The notes: generated by a model from the sequence alone, not told the origin. A stretch of DNA of 34,842 bases from an uncultured Collinsella sp. (GCA_900545665.1 UQZU01000023.1:1-34842); one strand, 5' to 3'; positions 17,141 through 25,488 are shown, counted from the first letter of the stretch. Program-made: numbers and translations.

Positions 17141-18208
17141 CTATTTTGAGTTCCTGATGCGGCGTGTGGCTGTGGCGGTTATTCCGAGTCCTGCGGCGGC
17201 GACTGCTGCGAGTGCGATTGCGCTCGGCGCTGCGTCGCCCGTGTTCGCGAGCTTGCCGGCGGTCGTATCTGCTTGCTTGCCGCTGCTCGTGTTCGCCTGC
17301 TTGGTGGAGCTCGATGGAGCGTCTTTGCCGGTCGCGGGCGAGGCAACGGGCGGTGTCGCCTCGGCGGGTTGCGTCGAGCCGGAGGGAGGCACTGTCTCGG
17401 TCGGTTTCGTTATCTCGGGCGAGGCGGCCTTGTCTGCCGCGGCCTTTGCCTCTTCGTATGCCTTGCAGGCGTCGTCATAGGCCGTTTGCGCTTTTTTCAA
17501 ATTGTCGAGGAGCGCATCTCGCCAGGCTGTGAACCGGTCGATATCGGCTTTATATTTCTCTACAGCACGTTCACAGTCATTAACTCGTCTTTCCTCTCTT
17601 CTGAGGCGGTACTGGAACTCGCGGAGCTCCGTTTCGCAATAGTTTACGTGCGTTTTTGCCGATATGATCTCGCTGTGCAACTGCTTTATTTGCTGTTTAG
17701 TAGTTTCGACAAACTCCTCGTAGCCGAGTGCTTCGAGTGTCTTAAGCATCTCATGTTTCTTCTCTAATTCTGCCTGGAGCTCGCTTACCCGGTTGATGGC
17801 CCCGTCGTATTTGGCTTGGGCAGCATCGATGTCCGCTTGCATGGTGGGAAGGAGTTCCCTCCCTTCGGCGGCTTGCGCCGCCATCTTTTCGCGGTACTCT
17901 TGAAAACGGGTAATGTCATCATTGAATCTCGCAATTTTCTCGGGACTTGCGGCGTTTTTTGCGGCCTCGAGGTTTTTGAGCGCTTCCTGCATGGCTGCAT
18001 ACGCTTTTTCTTTTGCGGCGGCCGCATCTTCTGTCTGCGGGGCGCCCGAATTGCCGTTGGCGGCGCTCGTCTGCGAAACGGCCGCACCGGTGGGGGCGCT
18101 GGTTTCTGCAGCGATCGCCGTTACGGGGGCGATTCCCGCGACAAGTGCCGCGGAAAGGGCGATGCCCACAGTTGCTCGTCTTGCTCTTCTTGCGAGAATG
18201 TCGTTCAT
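17141..18208 (-). CDS. secreted coiled-coil surface protein with LANTG sorting signal
   Basis: 355 aa. A Sec signal peptide (about residues 1-34, ending AIAA) is followed by an Ala-rich segment and a long, charged, heptad-like helical region (about 60-265, rich in E, K, A, Q, L) that should form a coiled-coil rod. It includes two Cys (NYCETEL and NDCERAV). A Pro/Thr/Ser-rich spacer (about 270-318) precedes L320-A-N-T-G324-D, a hydrophobic helix and RRIRNSK. The LAxTG motif is typical of actinobacterial class E sortases; no sortase is in the window. The upstream TGAGGTG gives a ribosome site about 5 nt before ATG. It has its own promoter and is divergent from the ABC exporter. Function is unknown; a structural or adhesive wall protein is likely. 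Confidence 0.87.
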   Translation of the reverse strand: MNDILARRARRATVGIALSAALVAGIAPVTAIAAETSAPTGAAVSQTSAANGNSGAPQTEDAAAAKEKAYAAMQEALKNLEAAKNAASPEKIARFNDDITRFQEYREKMAAQAAEGRELLPTMQADIDAAQAKYDGAINRVSELQAELEKKHEMLKTLEALGYEEFVETTKQQIKQLHSEIISAKTHVNYCETELREFQYRLRREERRVNDCERAVEKYKADIDRFTAWRDALLDNLKKAQTAYDDACKAYEEAKAAADKAASPEITKPTETVPPSGSTQPAEATPPVASPATGKDAPSSSTKQANTSSGKQADTTAGKLANTGDAAPSAIALAAVAAAGLGITATATRRIRNSK

Positions 18209-18258
18209 CTCGGCACCTCATTTCAAGGGTCGGCGGCTAACTTGGTAGCACTAATGTA

Positions 18259-18267
18259 AATATACCA
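18259..18267 (-). promoter_or_regulatory. extended -10 promoter for the coiled-coil protein
   Basis: On the minus strand, TGG followed by TATATT (TATATT = 18259-18264) forms an extended -10 about 50 bp before the start codon. No convincing -35 is present, which extended -10 promoters tolerate. Confidence 0.45.
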
Positions 18268-18344
18268 TGCTAGTTGACCCGACACTGGCTGGGTGTGCGC
18301 GTATACCCCTCTGAAAACTGAATCCCGTTAGAAATGACGAGTTG

Positions 18345-18374
18345 TTTACGCTTCTTTTGGGGTGGCGGTACTAT
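18345..18374 (+). promoter_or_regulatory. candidate promoter of the ABC exporter operon
   Basis: TTTACG (18345-18350), an 18-bp spacer and TACTAT (18369-18374) lie about 45 bp upstream of the first exporter gene. It faces away from the coiled-coil gene promoter in the same intergenic region. Confidence 0.5.
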
Positions 18375-18418
18375 CATGGTTCGAATTGAATGTGGATGAT
18401 GATAGGGAGCGCCTTTAT

Positions 18419-20263
18419 ATGATTGAGCTGCTCAGGCGTTTTGGCGGTAAGTTTCGCCGGTATATGGTGATTGGCCCTGCGTGCAAGTTGATCGAAGTGA
18501 TCTTCGACCTGCTGACGCCGCTGGTGATTGCCCAGATGATCGATAAAGGTATCGGTGCGCACGACGTGAGTGCCGTCGTCCACTACGGCATGGTGCTCGC
18601 CGCCATGGCCGTGATCGGCATCTCGTTTACGCTCGTTTGCCAAAAGATGGCGGCGCTCACCTCGCAGGGCATGGGCACCGACATTCGCGGTGCGCTCTAC
18701 CAGCACATCAATAAGCTGAGCTATGCCGAACTCGACCGCTTTGGCACGCCGTCGCTTATCACCCGCATCACCAACGACGTCAACCAGGTGCAGCTTGCCG
18801 TGGCGCTCGGCGTGCGTATGCTTATCCGCTGGCCCTTCCTGGCGGTGGGCTCTATGTGCGCAGCCCTTGCCATCGACCTTAAGCTCGGCATCATCTTTTT
18901 GATCTGCACGCCCGCTATCGGCCTGGTGTTTTGGTTTGTCATGGCGCGCTGCATCCCGTACTACAAGCAGCTGCAGGCAAAGCTCGACCGCATCGCGCTT
19001 ATCTGCCGCGAAGGCCTTTCGGGCGCTCGCGTGGTTCGCGCCTTCGTGCGCGAGGACCACGAGCGCGAGCGCTTTGCCCAAGCTGCCGATGACCAGGCCA
19101 ATACTGCCATCGCGGTGGGCAAGCTCTCGTCGATTCTCAACCCCGTCACGTTTCTTGTGATGAACCTGGGCGTGTGCGCCATCCTGTGGGTGGGCGGCAT
19201 CCAGGTCAACGTGGGCGAACTCACGCAGGGTCAGGTCATGGCGTTTGTGAACTACATGACGCAGACCCTCACCTCCATCGTCTACGTCGCCAACCTGGTC
19301 GTGGTCTTTACCAAGGCGAGCGCCAGTGCGTCACGTATCAACGAGGTGCTCAATTGCGTGCCGAGCATCACCGACGAGGGCAACCAGCCGGTTGCACTGC
19401 CCGAGCCGGGCAATGTCGCTCCAGTTCCTGCGCTGAGCTTGAGCCATGCGAGCTTCTCGTTTGGCGCCGGCGCGGCAAATGCCGTGAGCGATGTGACCCT
19501 GGAACTGCCGCTGGGCAAAACGCTCGGCATTATCGGCGGTACGGGCAGCGGTAAGTCCACGCTCGTCTCGCTCATTCCGCGCCTGTACGATGCAGGCACC
19601 GGCAGCGTGAGCGTGATGGGCGCCGACGTGCGCGCCTGGCCACTCGATCAGCTGCGCCACGTGGTCGCGACCGTCCCGCAGCGCGCGTCGCTGGTGAGCG
19701 GCACTATTCGTAGCAACCTGACCTGGCGCGACGAGGCAGCAACCGACGAGGAGCTTTGGGCGGCGCTCGATATGGCGCAGGCCAGCGAGTTCGTGCGCAA
19801 CAAGCCCCAGGGTTTAGATGCCCCGGTCGAGGCGGGCGGCAAGAACTTTAGTGGTGGCCAGCGTCAGCGCCTGACCATCGCGCGCGCCTTAGTGGGCTCG
19901 CCGCAGGTTCTGATCATGGACGACTCCGCCTCGGCGCTCGACTTTAAGACCGACGCGGCGCTTCGCCATGCCATTCGCGAGCGCAGCGTGCGCGGTGCCG
20001 CCGAGGGCGGGCTGCCGCTGACCACGGTGATTGTGAGCCAGCGCGTCTCGACCGTGCGCGACGCCGACATGATCTGCGTACTCGACCACGGCTCGGTTGC
20101 GGGCCTGGGCACGCACGATGAGCTGTACGCGACCTGCCGGCTCTACCGTGAAATCTGCCAGTCGCAGCTTCGCCGCGAGGAGCTCGAGGGCCAGCAGGGG
20201 AGTGCGGCGCCCGCCCCCGCTCCGGCCGCCCCCGCATCCGTCTGCGCAAAGGAGGGTTGCTAG
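18419..20263 (+). CDS. ABC exporter half-transporter, subunit with the degenerate ATP site
   Basis: 614 aa: an N-terminal six-helix exporter membrane domain (about residues 1-310) and a C-terminal nucleotide-binding domain. Walker A is GGTGSGKST (about 373-381), the signature FSGGQRQR (about 477), Walker B VLIMD501. The catalytic Glu position is D502 (MDDSAS), and the switch position carries Q541 (VSQRVST) instead of His. These two substitutions are the usual mark of the non-hydrolysing site in heterodimeric exporters such as TM287/288 or BmrCD. The Pro/Ala-rich C-terminal tail is probably unstructured. ATG18419 has AGGGAG at 18404-18409; earlier in-frame starts lack one. The stop codon touches the next gene, so the two subunits should be coupled. 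Substrate is unknown: drug, lipid or peptide export are all possible. Confidence 0.92.
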   Translation: MIELLRRFGGKFRRYMVIGPACKLIEVIFDLLTPLVIAQMIDKGIGAHDVSAVVHYGMVLAAMAVIGISFTLVCQKMAALTSQGMGTDIRGALYQHINKLSYAELDRFGTPSLITRITNDVNQVQLAVALGVRMLIRWPFLAVGSMCAALAIDLKLGIIFLICTPAIGLVFWFVMARCIPYYKQLQAKLDRIALICREGLSGARVVRAFVREDHERERFAQAADDQANTAIAVGKLSSILNPVTFLVMNLGVCAILWVGGIQVNVGELTQGQVMAFVNYMTQTLTSIVYVANLVVVFTKASASASRINEVLNCVPSITDEGNQPVALPEPGNVAPVPALSLSHASFSFGAGAANAVSDVTLELPLGKTLGIIGGTGSGKSTLVSLIPRLYDAGTGSVSVMGADVRAWPLDQLRHVVATVPQRASLVSGTIRSNLTWRDEAATDEELWAALDMAQASEFVRNKPQGLDAPVEAGGKNFSGGQRQRLTIARALVGSPQVLIMDDSASALDFKTDAALRHAIRERSVRGAAEGGLPLTTVIVSQRVSTVRDADMICVLDHGSVAGLGTHDELYATCRLYREICQSQLRREELEGQQGSAAPAPAPAAPASVCAKEGC

Positions 20264-22123
20264 GTGAACCCGTATACTTCTTCCGGTTCGGTCGCCACGA
20301 TGACGGCCAATGTGTCCGGCAACGACAAGCTCAACGATCTGGGCGACGGCCCGCGTCAGCCCGGCGATCCCGAGCGTTATCCCGTAGGCGCGGTGACCCG
20401 CCGCCTGCTGGGTTATGTTCGTCCACACCGTGTTTCGTTTACAGCGTCGTTTGTGAGTGCTGCCATCTCCGTGATTTTGCAGCTCTACACACCTATTCTC
20501 ATCGGCGAGGGCATCGATCTGATCGTCGCCGCCGGGCGGGTGGACTTCGACGCGCTGCTGCCGCTCGTTACCAAGCTCGCAATTGTCGTGGTGGGAGCCG
20601 CGGCTTTCCAGTGGCTGCAGGGCTACTGCGTCAATCGCCTGTCCTACGAGACGGTGCGCGACATGCGCGTGGAGGCGAGCGACAAGCTCAGCCGCATGCC
20701 GCTCAGCTTTATCGACAGCCATGCCCACGGCGACCTTATGAGCCGCGTGGTCAACGATGTCGATCAAGTGGGCGACGGTTTGCTGCAGGGCTTTACCCAG
20801 CTTTTCACCGGCGTTATCACCATCGTTGGCACGCTCGCGTTTATGCTCTCCATTAACCTGACCATGACGCTCGTGGTGGTGCTCGTCACGCCGCTTTCCA
20901 TTTTTGCAGCCGGCGCTATTGCCAAGCTCTCCAACAAGAGCTTTACGGCACAGCAGCGTATTCAAGGGCAGCTCGGTGGTCATATTGAGGAGTACGTAGG
21001 CGAGCAGAAGCTTGTTGACGCTTTTGCCTATGGTCCCAACGCCCAACAGCGCTTCGATGTCCTCAACGCCGAGCTCTATACGGCAGGCGAGCGCGCGCAG
21101 TTTATGGGCTCGCTTTCCAATCCCGGTACGCGCTTTATCAATAACATCATCTATGCCGTGGTCGCTGTGATCGGCTGCGTGGGCGTGATCACGGGCGTGC
21201 CCGCGGCGCTTACGGTGGGCGGCGTGCAGATCTTCCTGTCCTACGCCAACCAGTACACCAAGCCGTTCAACGAGGTCACCAACGTCATTACGCAGATCCA
21301 GACGGCGTATGCCTCGGCACGTCGTATGTTTGCACTGCTCGATGCCCGCGAGCAGGAGCCCGATGCGCCAGATGCCGTTGAACTTGTCGCTCCGCAGGGT
21401 GAGGTTACCTTTGAGCACGTGGACTTTAGCTACGTGCCCGACCGCAAGCTGCTGCAGGACATCTGCATCGAGGCTAAGCCCGGCATGCGCTTTGCCCTGG
21501 TCGGTCCCACAGGCTGCGGAAAGACAACGCTTATCAACCTGCTGCTGCGCTTTTACGATATCGATGCCGGTCGCATTGCGGTCGATGGCCGTTCCTCGCG
21601 TGACTACACGCGCGCAAGCCTGCGCCGTGCCTTTGGCATGGTGTTGCAGGATACGTGGCTGTTCGAGGGCACCGTGGCCGAAAACATTGCCTACGGTTGC
21701 CCCGATGCCACGCGCGAGCAGATTGTCGAGGCCGCCAAGCGCGCTCATGCGCATAAGTTTATCGTGCAGCTGCCAGGCGGCTACGATACAGTCATCGGCG
21801 AGGACGGCGGCACGTTTAGCCAGGGCCAAAAGCAGCTGCTGTGCATTGCGCGCGTCATGCTCACCGACCCGGCTATCTTGCTGCTGGACGAGGCGACCTC
21901 GAGTATCGACACGCGCACCGAGCTGCAAGTGCAGGCGGCATTCGACGAGCTCATGGCCGGTCGTACGAGCTTTGTGGTGGCGCATCGCCTGAGCACGATT
22001 CGCAACGCCGACTGCATTCTGGTCATGCGCGACGGCGAGATTATCGAGCGGGGCACACACGACGAGCTGCTGGCGGCAGGCGGCTTCTACGCCGAACTCT
22101 ACCGCAGCCAATTCGCCCAGTGA
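20264..22123 (+). CDS. ABC exporter half-transporter, catalytic subunit
   Basis: 619 aa with a membrane domain (about residues 45-350) and an ATPase domain. Walker A is GPTGCGKTT (from G414), the signature FSQGQKQ (from F518), Walker B LLLLD542-E543 with an intact catalytic Glu, and H574 in the switch (VAHRLST). The SQGQ signature instead of SGGQ is what one expects in the partner that completes the degenerate site. Together with the upstream subunit it forms a heterodimer with one fully active site. GTG20264 follows the previous stop with no gap and has a strong AAAGGAGGG (20248-20256), 7 nt upstream. No substrate gene lies nearby; the adjacent flavodoxin has its own promoter. Confidence 0.92.
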   Translation: MNPYTSSGSVATMTANVSGNDKLNDLGDGPRQPGDPERYPVGAVTRRLLGYVRPHRVSFTASFVSAAISVILQLYTPILIGEGIDLIVAAGRVDFDALLPLVTKLAIVVVGAAAFQWLQGYCVNRLSYETVRDMRVEASDKLSRMPLSFIDSHAHGDLMSRVVNDVDQVGDGLLQGFTQLFTGVITIVGTLAFMLSINLTMTLVVVLVTPLSIFAAGAIAKLSNKSFTAQQRIQGQLGGHIEEYVGEQKLVDAFAYGPNAQQRFDVLNAELYTAGERAQFMGSLSNPGTRFINNIIYAVVAVIGCVGVITGVPAALTVGGVQIFLSYANQYTKPFNEVTNVITQIQTAYASARRMFALLDAREQEPDAPDAVELVAPQGEVTFEHVDFSYVPDRKLLQDICIEAKPGMRFALVGPTGCGKTTLINLLLRFYDIDAGRIAVDGRSSRDYTRASLRRAFGMVLQDTWLFEGTVAENIAYGCPDATREQIVEAAKRAHAHKFIVQLPGGYDTVIGEDGGTFSQGQKQLLCIARVMLTDPAILLLDEATSSIDTRTELQVQAAFDELMAGRTSFVVAHRLSTIRNADCILVMRDGEIIERGTHDELLAAGGFYAELYRSQFAQ

Positions 22124-22163
22124 GCAAGCCCGCGGGGCAAATTAATCAATCGACAGACGGTGG

Positions 22164-22191
22164 TTTACATCTGTCACGTTAGTACTAAGAT
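22164..22191 (+). promoter_or_regulatory. promoter of the flavodoxin gene
   Basis: TTTACA (22164-22169), a 16-bp spacer and TAAGAT (22186-22191) lie about 60 bp before the start codon, 40 bp after the exporter operon. This makes the flavodoxin independent of the exporter. Confidence 0.6.
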
Positions 22192-22250
22192 ATTCATCTA
22201 ATAAATTGCATTAGTGGCTTTAGTTTTGGGGGATACGAGGCAACGTGACT

Positions 22251-22802
22251 ATGACGTGCTCTTTGGTGGTTAACAGCAAGAGCGGTAATACCAGGATGGT
22301 TTCGGGTGCGATCAAGCGCACTCTGCAGGCTGCGGGCGTTGAGTTTGTCCATGCCGCGGCGTTGAGCGACGATGCGGATGCAGATCAGGTTGCGCTCGAG
22401 GCGCAGGGCGCCTGCGCGGCCGACACGGTGCTCGTCGGTTTTTGGTGCGACAAGGGCGCGTGCACGCCTTCGGTCGCGGCGTTGCTCTCCGCCTTGCACG
22501 GCAAGCGCGTCTTTCTGTTTGGCACCTGCGGTTTCGGGGCCGACCAGAGCTATTATCAGCAGATTATCGATCGTGTGACCTCCAATTTGGCCAATGATGC
22601 CGAGCTTGTAGGCTGGGCGATGTGCCAGGGCAAGATGGGTCCCGCGGTCAAGCAGCGCTACGAGGCCATGCTCGAGCAAGATCCCGACAACGCCCGCGCT
22701 AAGTTGCTGCTCGACAACTGGGTTGCCGCAAAGGATCACCCCACCAAGGATGATCTGGACAACATGGCGGCGGCGGCCAAGAAGGCCGTGCTGGGAGAGT
22801 AG
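22251..22802 (+). CDS. flavodoxin-family protein
   Basis: 183 aa. The N-terminus (SLVVNSKSGNTRMV) is the FMN phosphate-binding loop of flavodoxins. The central block GFWCDKGACTPS...KRVFLFGTCGFG and the later MCQGKMG fit the short flavodoxin group that is annotated in gut bacteria as BilS-like. BilS is known as a partner of the bilirubin reductase BilR, but no reductase is in this window, so I do not assign that role. It should carry electrons using FMN in the cytoplasm. The ATG at 22251 is preceded by ACGAGG (22235-22240), 10 nt upstream; GTG22245 is an alternative two codons earlier. A single-gene unit with its own promoter and terminator. Confidence 0.82.
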   Translation: MTCSLVVNSKSGNTRMVSGAIKRTLQAAGVEFVHAAALSDDADADQVALEAQGACAADTVLVGFWCDKGACTPSVAALLSALHGKRVFLFGTCGFGADQSYYQQIIDRVTSNLANDAELVGWAMCQGKMGPAVKQRYEAMLEQDPDNARAKLLLDNWVAAKDHPTKDDLDNMAAAAKKAVLGE

Positions 22803-22844
22803 CTGCGCCGTTCGCGGTCCTTCGTGCAAAACAATACAAATGTG

Positions 22845-22872
22845 AAAGCCTCGAAATTCTCGAGGCTTTTTC
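22845..22872 (+). terminator. rho-independent terminator of the flavodoxin gene
   Basis: AAAGCCTCGA (22845-22854) pairs perfectly with TCGAGGCTTT (22860-22869) across AATTC, and the T-run continues to 22871. A textbook intrinsic terminator 43 bp after the stop codon. Confidence 0.92.
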
Positions 22873-23034
22873 TTGCCGCTTGTGGGCGCAACCGTGGCAA
22901 GCGTCTGGGGCGATATTTTCCATCACCCCGATGACGAGGCCGTTCTGGACAACACGCTCGCATGCGTTCGCTGGATGTATTCAGAGTGGGACGGGGTTTC
23001 CGGATGGACGGGGTTTCCAGAAGGTATGGGCTGA
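22873..23034 (+). other. possible gene fragment (53 codons) in intergenic region
   Basis: A frame from TTG22873 to TGA23032 has codon use like a real gene for its first about 35 codons (segment VASVWGDIFHHPDDEAVL), then runs into the dispersed 44-bp repeat. It has no ribosome site and begins within the terminator's T-run. It may be the remnant of a lost gene. I do not recognise a family. The rest of the gene-free stretch to 23408 is AT-rich, with a small ATACT/AGTAT hairpin near 23087-23102 and the G9 tract. Confidence 0.2.
22973..23016 (+). repeat. 44-bp direct repeat, left copy flanking the fibre cassette
   Basis: Starts GGATGTATTCAGAGTGGGAC. Aligned without gaps to 32326-32369, 39 of 44 bases match, in the same orientation. 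The two copies enclose the six-gene fibre cassette. Confidence 0.8.
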
Positions 23035-23113
23035 GGGCTACGCGGGGTAGCCGTAGAGGCATGAATAAGGGGGCTGAAAATAAACGATACTAAATGCAGT
23101 ATAAATTTAATGT

Positions 23114-23122
23114 GGGGGGGGG
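23114..23122 (+). repeat. G9 homopolymer upstream of the fibre cassette
   Basis: Nine consecutive G followed at once by TACGATAT, which resembles a -10 box. No good -35 is placed for it. It lies about 290 bp upstream of the first gene of the cassette. Homopolymer length in a draft assembly may be unreliable. Confidence 0.6.
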
Positions 23123-23408
23123 TACGATATCTGAGCCGTACAAAATATTAGACCCTCTATTGAGAAGTTGTGTAGGGGTTAGCTGCAGGCGTTGGATAAA
23201 GCAGACAAGTGCGGGGACAAATAACCACTTACGGCAAAAATAGTAGCATTTGGCGGAAAGACGTTGATATAAACGCGGAAGTAGCTACGGTGATTGTTAG
23301 AAATAGATTTCAGATTGGCTTTTTCGAACTCATCTATTAAACGTCTTAGAAAAGCGGCTAATCCTTGATGGGATCGAATATGGCCTCGATGGGGATGAAA
23401 TAATCACG

Positions 23409-23966
23409 TTGGCAGCGCGCGGATTCAGACGATTTATTTCACTTCTTAGTGGCATGGCGCTCGCGCTTGTCATAGCCCTTGCCGTCGTTTCTTTCGCTCC
23501 CCGTGCATTTGGTTACATGCCCTTCGCCGTGCTTTCGGGCTCTATGGAGCCCGAGCTTCCCGTTGGCTCCATGGTGTTTGTTCGCCAGGTTGAGCCATCG
23601 GATATTGCCGTGGGCGACAATGCAACTTTTTACCGATCGGACGGCGCCGTAGTGACCCACCAGGTGTACGAGGTCGACCCTGTGGCGCAGACGATCAGCA
23701 CGCAGGGAATCGCAAACAAAAATGCAGATGGAACCACCATGCACGACGCCGAGCAGACGCCTTTTTCACGCGTGATCGGCGTCGTTTCTTTTTGTGTCCC
23801 TTACCTGGGCTTCGTTAACGCATATTGCACGACGATGCCCGGTTTGCTTGTTGTGATGGCCGTTCTGGCGCTGCTAGTCGCGGCGTCGATTGTGCTCGAT
23901 CGGATGGTTCCCGACGAGCCTGCGGGCACGCATGCCCGCGCGCATGCGAGGGAGCGGCGTTCGTAG
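23409..23966 (+). CDS. SipW-type signal peptidase I (S26B family)
   Basis: 185 aa. A basic N-terminus and membrane helix (about 13-33) are followed by the catalytic box LSGSMEP with Ser45. T83-H84 (VVTHQV) supplies His where bacterial LepB-type enzymes have Lys. The Ser-His arrangement is that of the SipW/archaeal/ER branch. A second helix lies at about 142-163, with a basic tail. In Bacillus SipW processes TasA and TapA, and the three proteins with matching N-termini encoded just downstream are its probable substrates. The start is TTG23409, the first possible start in this frame; the Shine-Dalgarno (GGGGATG, 23391-23397) is weak. An internal ATG at 23454 would remove the basic N-terminus. 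First gene of the cassette. Confidence 0.88.
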   Translation: MAARGFRRFISLLSGMALALVIALAVVSFAPRAFGYMPFAVLSGSMEPELPVGSMVFVRQVEPSDIAVGDNATFYRSDGAVVTHQVYEVDPVAQTISTQGIANKNADGTTMHDAEQTPFSRVIGVVSFCVPYLGFVNAYCTTMPGLLVVMAVLALLVAASIVLDRMVPDEPAGTHARAHARERRS

Positions 23967-23984
23967 CGGCAGGGGAGAGGTGTC

Positions 23985-24006
23985 GGCAACGGCAAGGGCC
24001 GTTGCC
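23985..24006 (+). promoter_or_regulatory. hairpin between signal peptidase and first subunit gene
   Basis: GGCAACGGC (23985-23993) and GCCGTTGCC (23998-24006) form a perfect 9-bp stem with a 4-nt AAGG loop and no T-run. It sits 17 bp before the strong ribosome site of the next gene. A role in mRNA processing or stability is possible. Confidence 0.5.
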
Positions 24007-24037
24007 GGGGAAGTCGATTTTCGAAAGGAAGAGAACG

Positions 24038-24751
24038 ATGGAAAACAAGAAGAAAAAGCGCTACGGCATCATTGCCGCCTTGCTGCTGCTGGTGCTGGCC
24101 GCCGGTGTGGGCACCTACGCTTGGCTGACGGCTACGCAGTCGCTGAAGAACGTGTTTACGGTGGGTAGCTTTGGCCCCACGGAGAACAAGCCGGATCCGA
24201 CCGATCCCGAGAAGCCCGGCACCGATGCGAATGACAACGGTGCCTACCTGTTCGAGACCAAGTGGGTCGCCGACTCCAAGATCGTTCCCGGCGCAGCTGC
24301 CGATAAGAACCCCAACGTCGGCATCAAAAAGGGCTCCGATGACGCCTACGTGTTCATCTATGTAAAGAACGCCATGGTCAAGGGCACCACCGCTGCCGCG
24401 AACACCCCGTACTTCACCCTCAACAACAACTGGAAGCCGGTTGAAGGTAAGGTGACCACATCCGCCAATGGCAAGTACCTGAGCGGCCTGTTCATGTATG
24501 CCAAGGGCTCCACGACAGACGCCCCTGCCGTTCTGAAAGCCAAGGATGCCTCCGAGGATGTCTACACCGGCGAGCTCTTTAGCAAGGTTGTGTTCCCCGA
24601 CACCCTGGAGGGCACCATGGTCGAAACTGAGCCCAAGATGACGGTTTCCGCCTACATCTTCGGCGACGGCCAGAAGGGTGAAGAGACCAACGCTGCCGAC
24701 AATGCCCTTAAGCAGGCCAAGGTTTGGGCTGATAAACAGGCTCAGGCTTAA
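24038..24751 (+). CDS. TasA-like SipW-dependent surface protein, probable major fibre subunit
   Basis: 237 aa. A Lys-rich N-region, a hydrophobic core and GTYAWLT (residues 25-31) form a SipW-type signal peptide. The mature part opens NVFTVGSFGP, then a Pro/Asp-rich segment, then a beta-rich domain with SKIVPGAAADKNPNVG and YVFIYVKN, the pattern of the TasA/camelysin family in which a PG turn precedes strands. No sorting signal. I infer the major subunit for three reasons: it has the best ribosome site in the cassette (AAAGGAAGAG, 24024-24033), it is first after the peptidase, and it is followed by a hairpin that could reduce downstream transcription. It could instead be a secreted protease-like camelysin homologue, but no catalytic motif is visible. 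Confidence 0.85.
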   Translation: MENKKKKRYGIIAALLLLVLAAGVGTYAWLTATQSLKNVFTVGSFGPTENKPDPTDPEKPGTDANDNGAYLFETKWVADSKIVPGAAADKNPNVGIKKGSDDAYVFIYVKNAMVKGTTAAANTPYFTLNNNWKPVEGKVTTSANGKYLSGLFMYAKGSTTDAPAVLKAKDASEDVYTGELFSKVVFPDTLEGTMVETEPKMTVSAYIFGDGQKGEETNAADNALKQAKVWADKQAQA

Positions 24752-24763
24752 CCCCTTCCCACC

Positions 24764-24818
24764 GAGATCCCGGTCCGCTCCCCACCCCTATATTCGGGCC
24801 GGGATCTCGCCCCCTTTT
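24764..24818 (+). terminator. intercistronic hairpin, probable partial terminator
   Basis: GAGATCCCGG (24764-24773) pairs perfectly with CCGGGATCTC (24799-24808); a C-run and TTTT (24815-24818) follow. It lies 12 bp after the first subunit gene and just before the next gene, which has no clear ribosome site. It may lower expression of the distal genes relative to the first subunit. Confidence 0.6.
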
Positions 24819-24837
24819 CCGACGATTGGCGAACGCA

Positions 24838-25485
24838 GTGCTCAACAATCTTTCCGACAATCAGAAACGCACCTTGGCGCTTGCCGCCATGGCGTTGCTT
24901 GCCCTGGCGTGCCTGTGCGGCACGCTGGCTTTTACCGCGGACATGGTGCCCGCGAGCAACGTCGTGTCGTTTGGCAGCGTGAAGGTACGAGTCTGCGAGT
25001 TCACTCTCAACGATCAGGGCGAGGAGATTCCGTTCGAGCCCAACGCGCACGGGGACTATCCCGACACCAAGGCCGGGGGCTCTGACATCAGCCGCATCGT
25101 GCGCGTGCAGAATGCCGGCGCACAGCCCGAGTATGTTCGCGCTCGTCTGCGCATGACGCCGGTGGCGTCTGACGGCACGACCGCGGATGCCTCGGGCAAC
25201 GTTGCCTTTAACGTGAACGCGGGCGAGGGGTCCCCGTGGATCGATGGCGGCGATGGGTGGTACTACTACCGCGGATTGGCTGGCCGTGGCGGCATGCTCG
25301 ACCCCGGCGCCATGACGGAGAGTCTCATGGACTCGCTGCGCTTCGTGGGCGACTACAACGATGCCGCGCGCGGTGGCTCATTCAAACTTGATATCGACGT
25401 CCAGGCCGTGCAGGCCAAAAATCAGCAGGCAAACGATACCGTCCTCGACGTGCTCGACGTCGTGGGCTGGCCGGAGGCGAACTAG
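24838..25485 (+). CDS. SipW-type signal peptide protein, TasA-like, minor subunit candidate
   Basis: About 215 aa from GTG24838; TTG24826 would add four residues. Neither start has a clear Shine-Dalgarno, which suggests low or coupled translation. The hydrophobic N-terminus ends GTLAFTA (residues 28-34), a variant of the SipW motif, then NVVSFGSVKV. The body has ISRIVRVQNAGAQPEYVRARLRM, the TasA-family pattern of a strand, an N-x-G turn and a YVR strand, and a GDGWYYYRGLAG segment also echoed (DGFYYWTSSV) in the later protein at 30974-31543, so the two are probably paralogues. No wall-sorting signal. The gene ends 3 bp before the giant adhesin gene. A likely minor or adaptor subunit of the fibre. 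Confidence 0.8.
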   Translation: MLNNLSDNQKRTLALAAMALLALACLCGTLAFTADMVPASNVVSFGSVKVRVCEFTLNDQGEEIPFEPNAHGDYPDTKAGGSDISRIVRVQNAGAQPEYVRARLRMTPVASDGTTADASGNVAFNVNAGEGSPWIDGGDGWYYYRGLAGRGGMLDPGAMTESLMDSLRFVGDYNDAARGGSFKLDIDVQAVQAKNQQANDTVLDVLDVVGWPEAN

Positions 25486-25488
25486 CCC

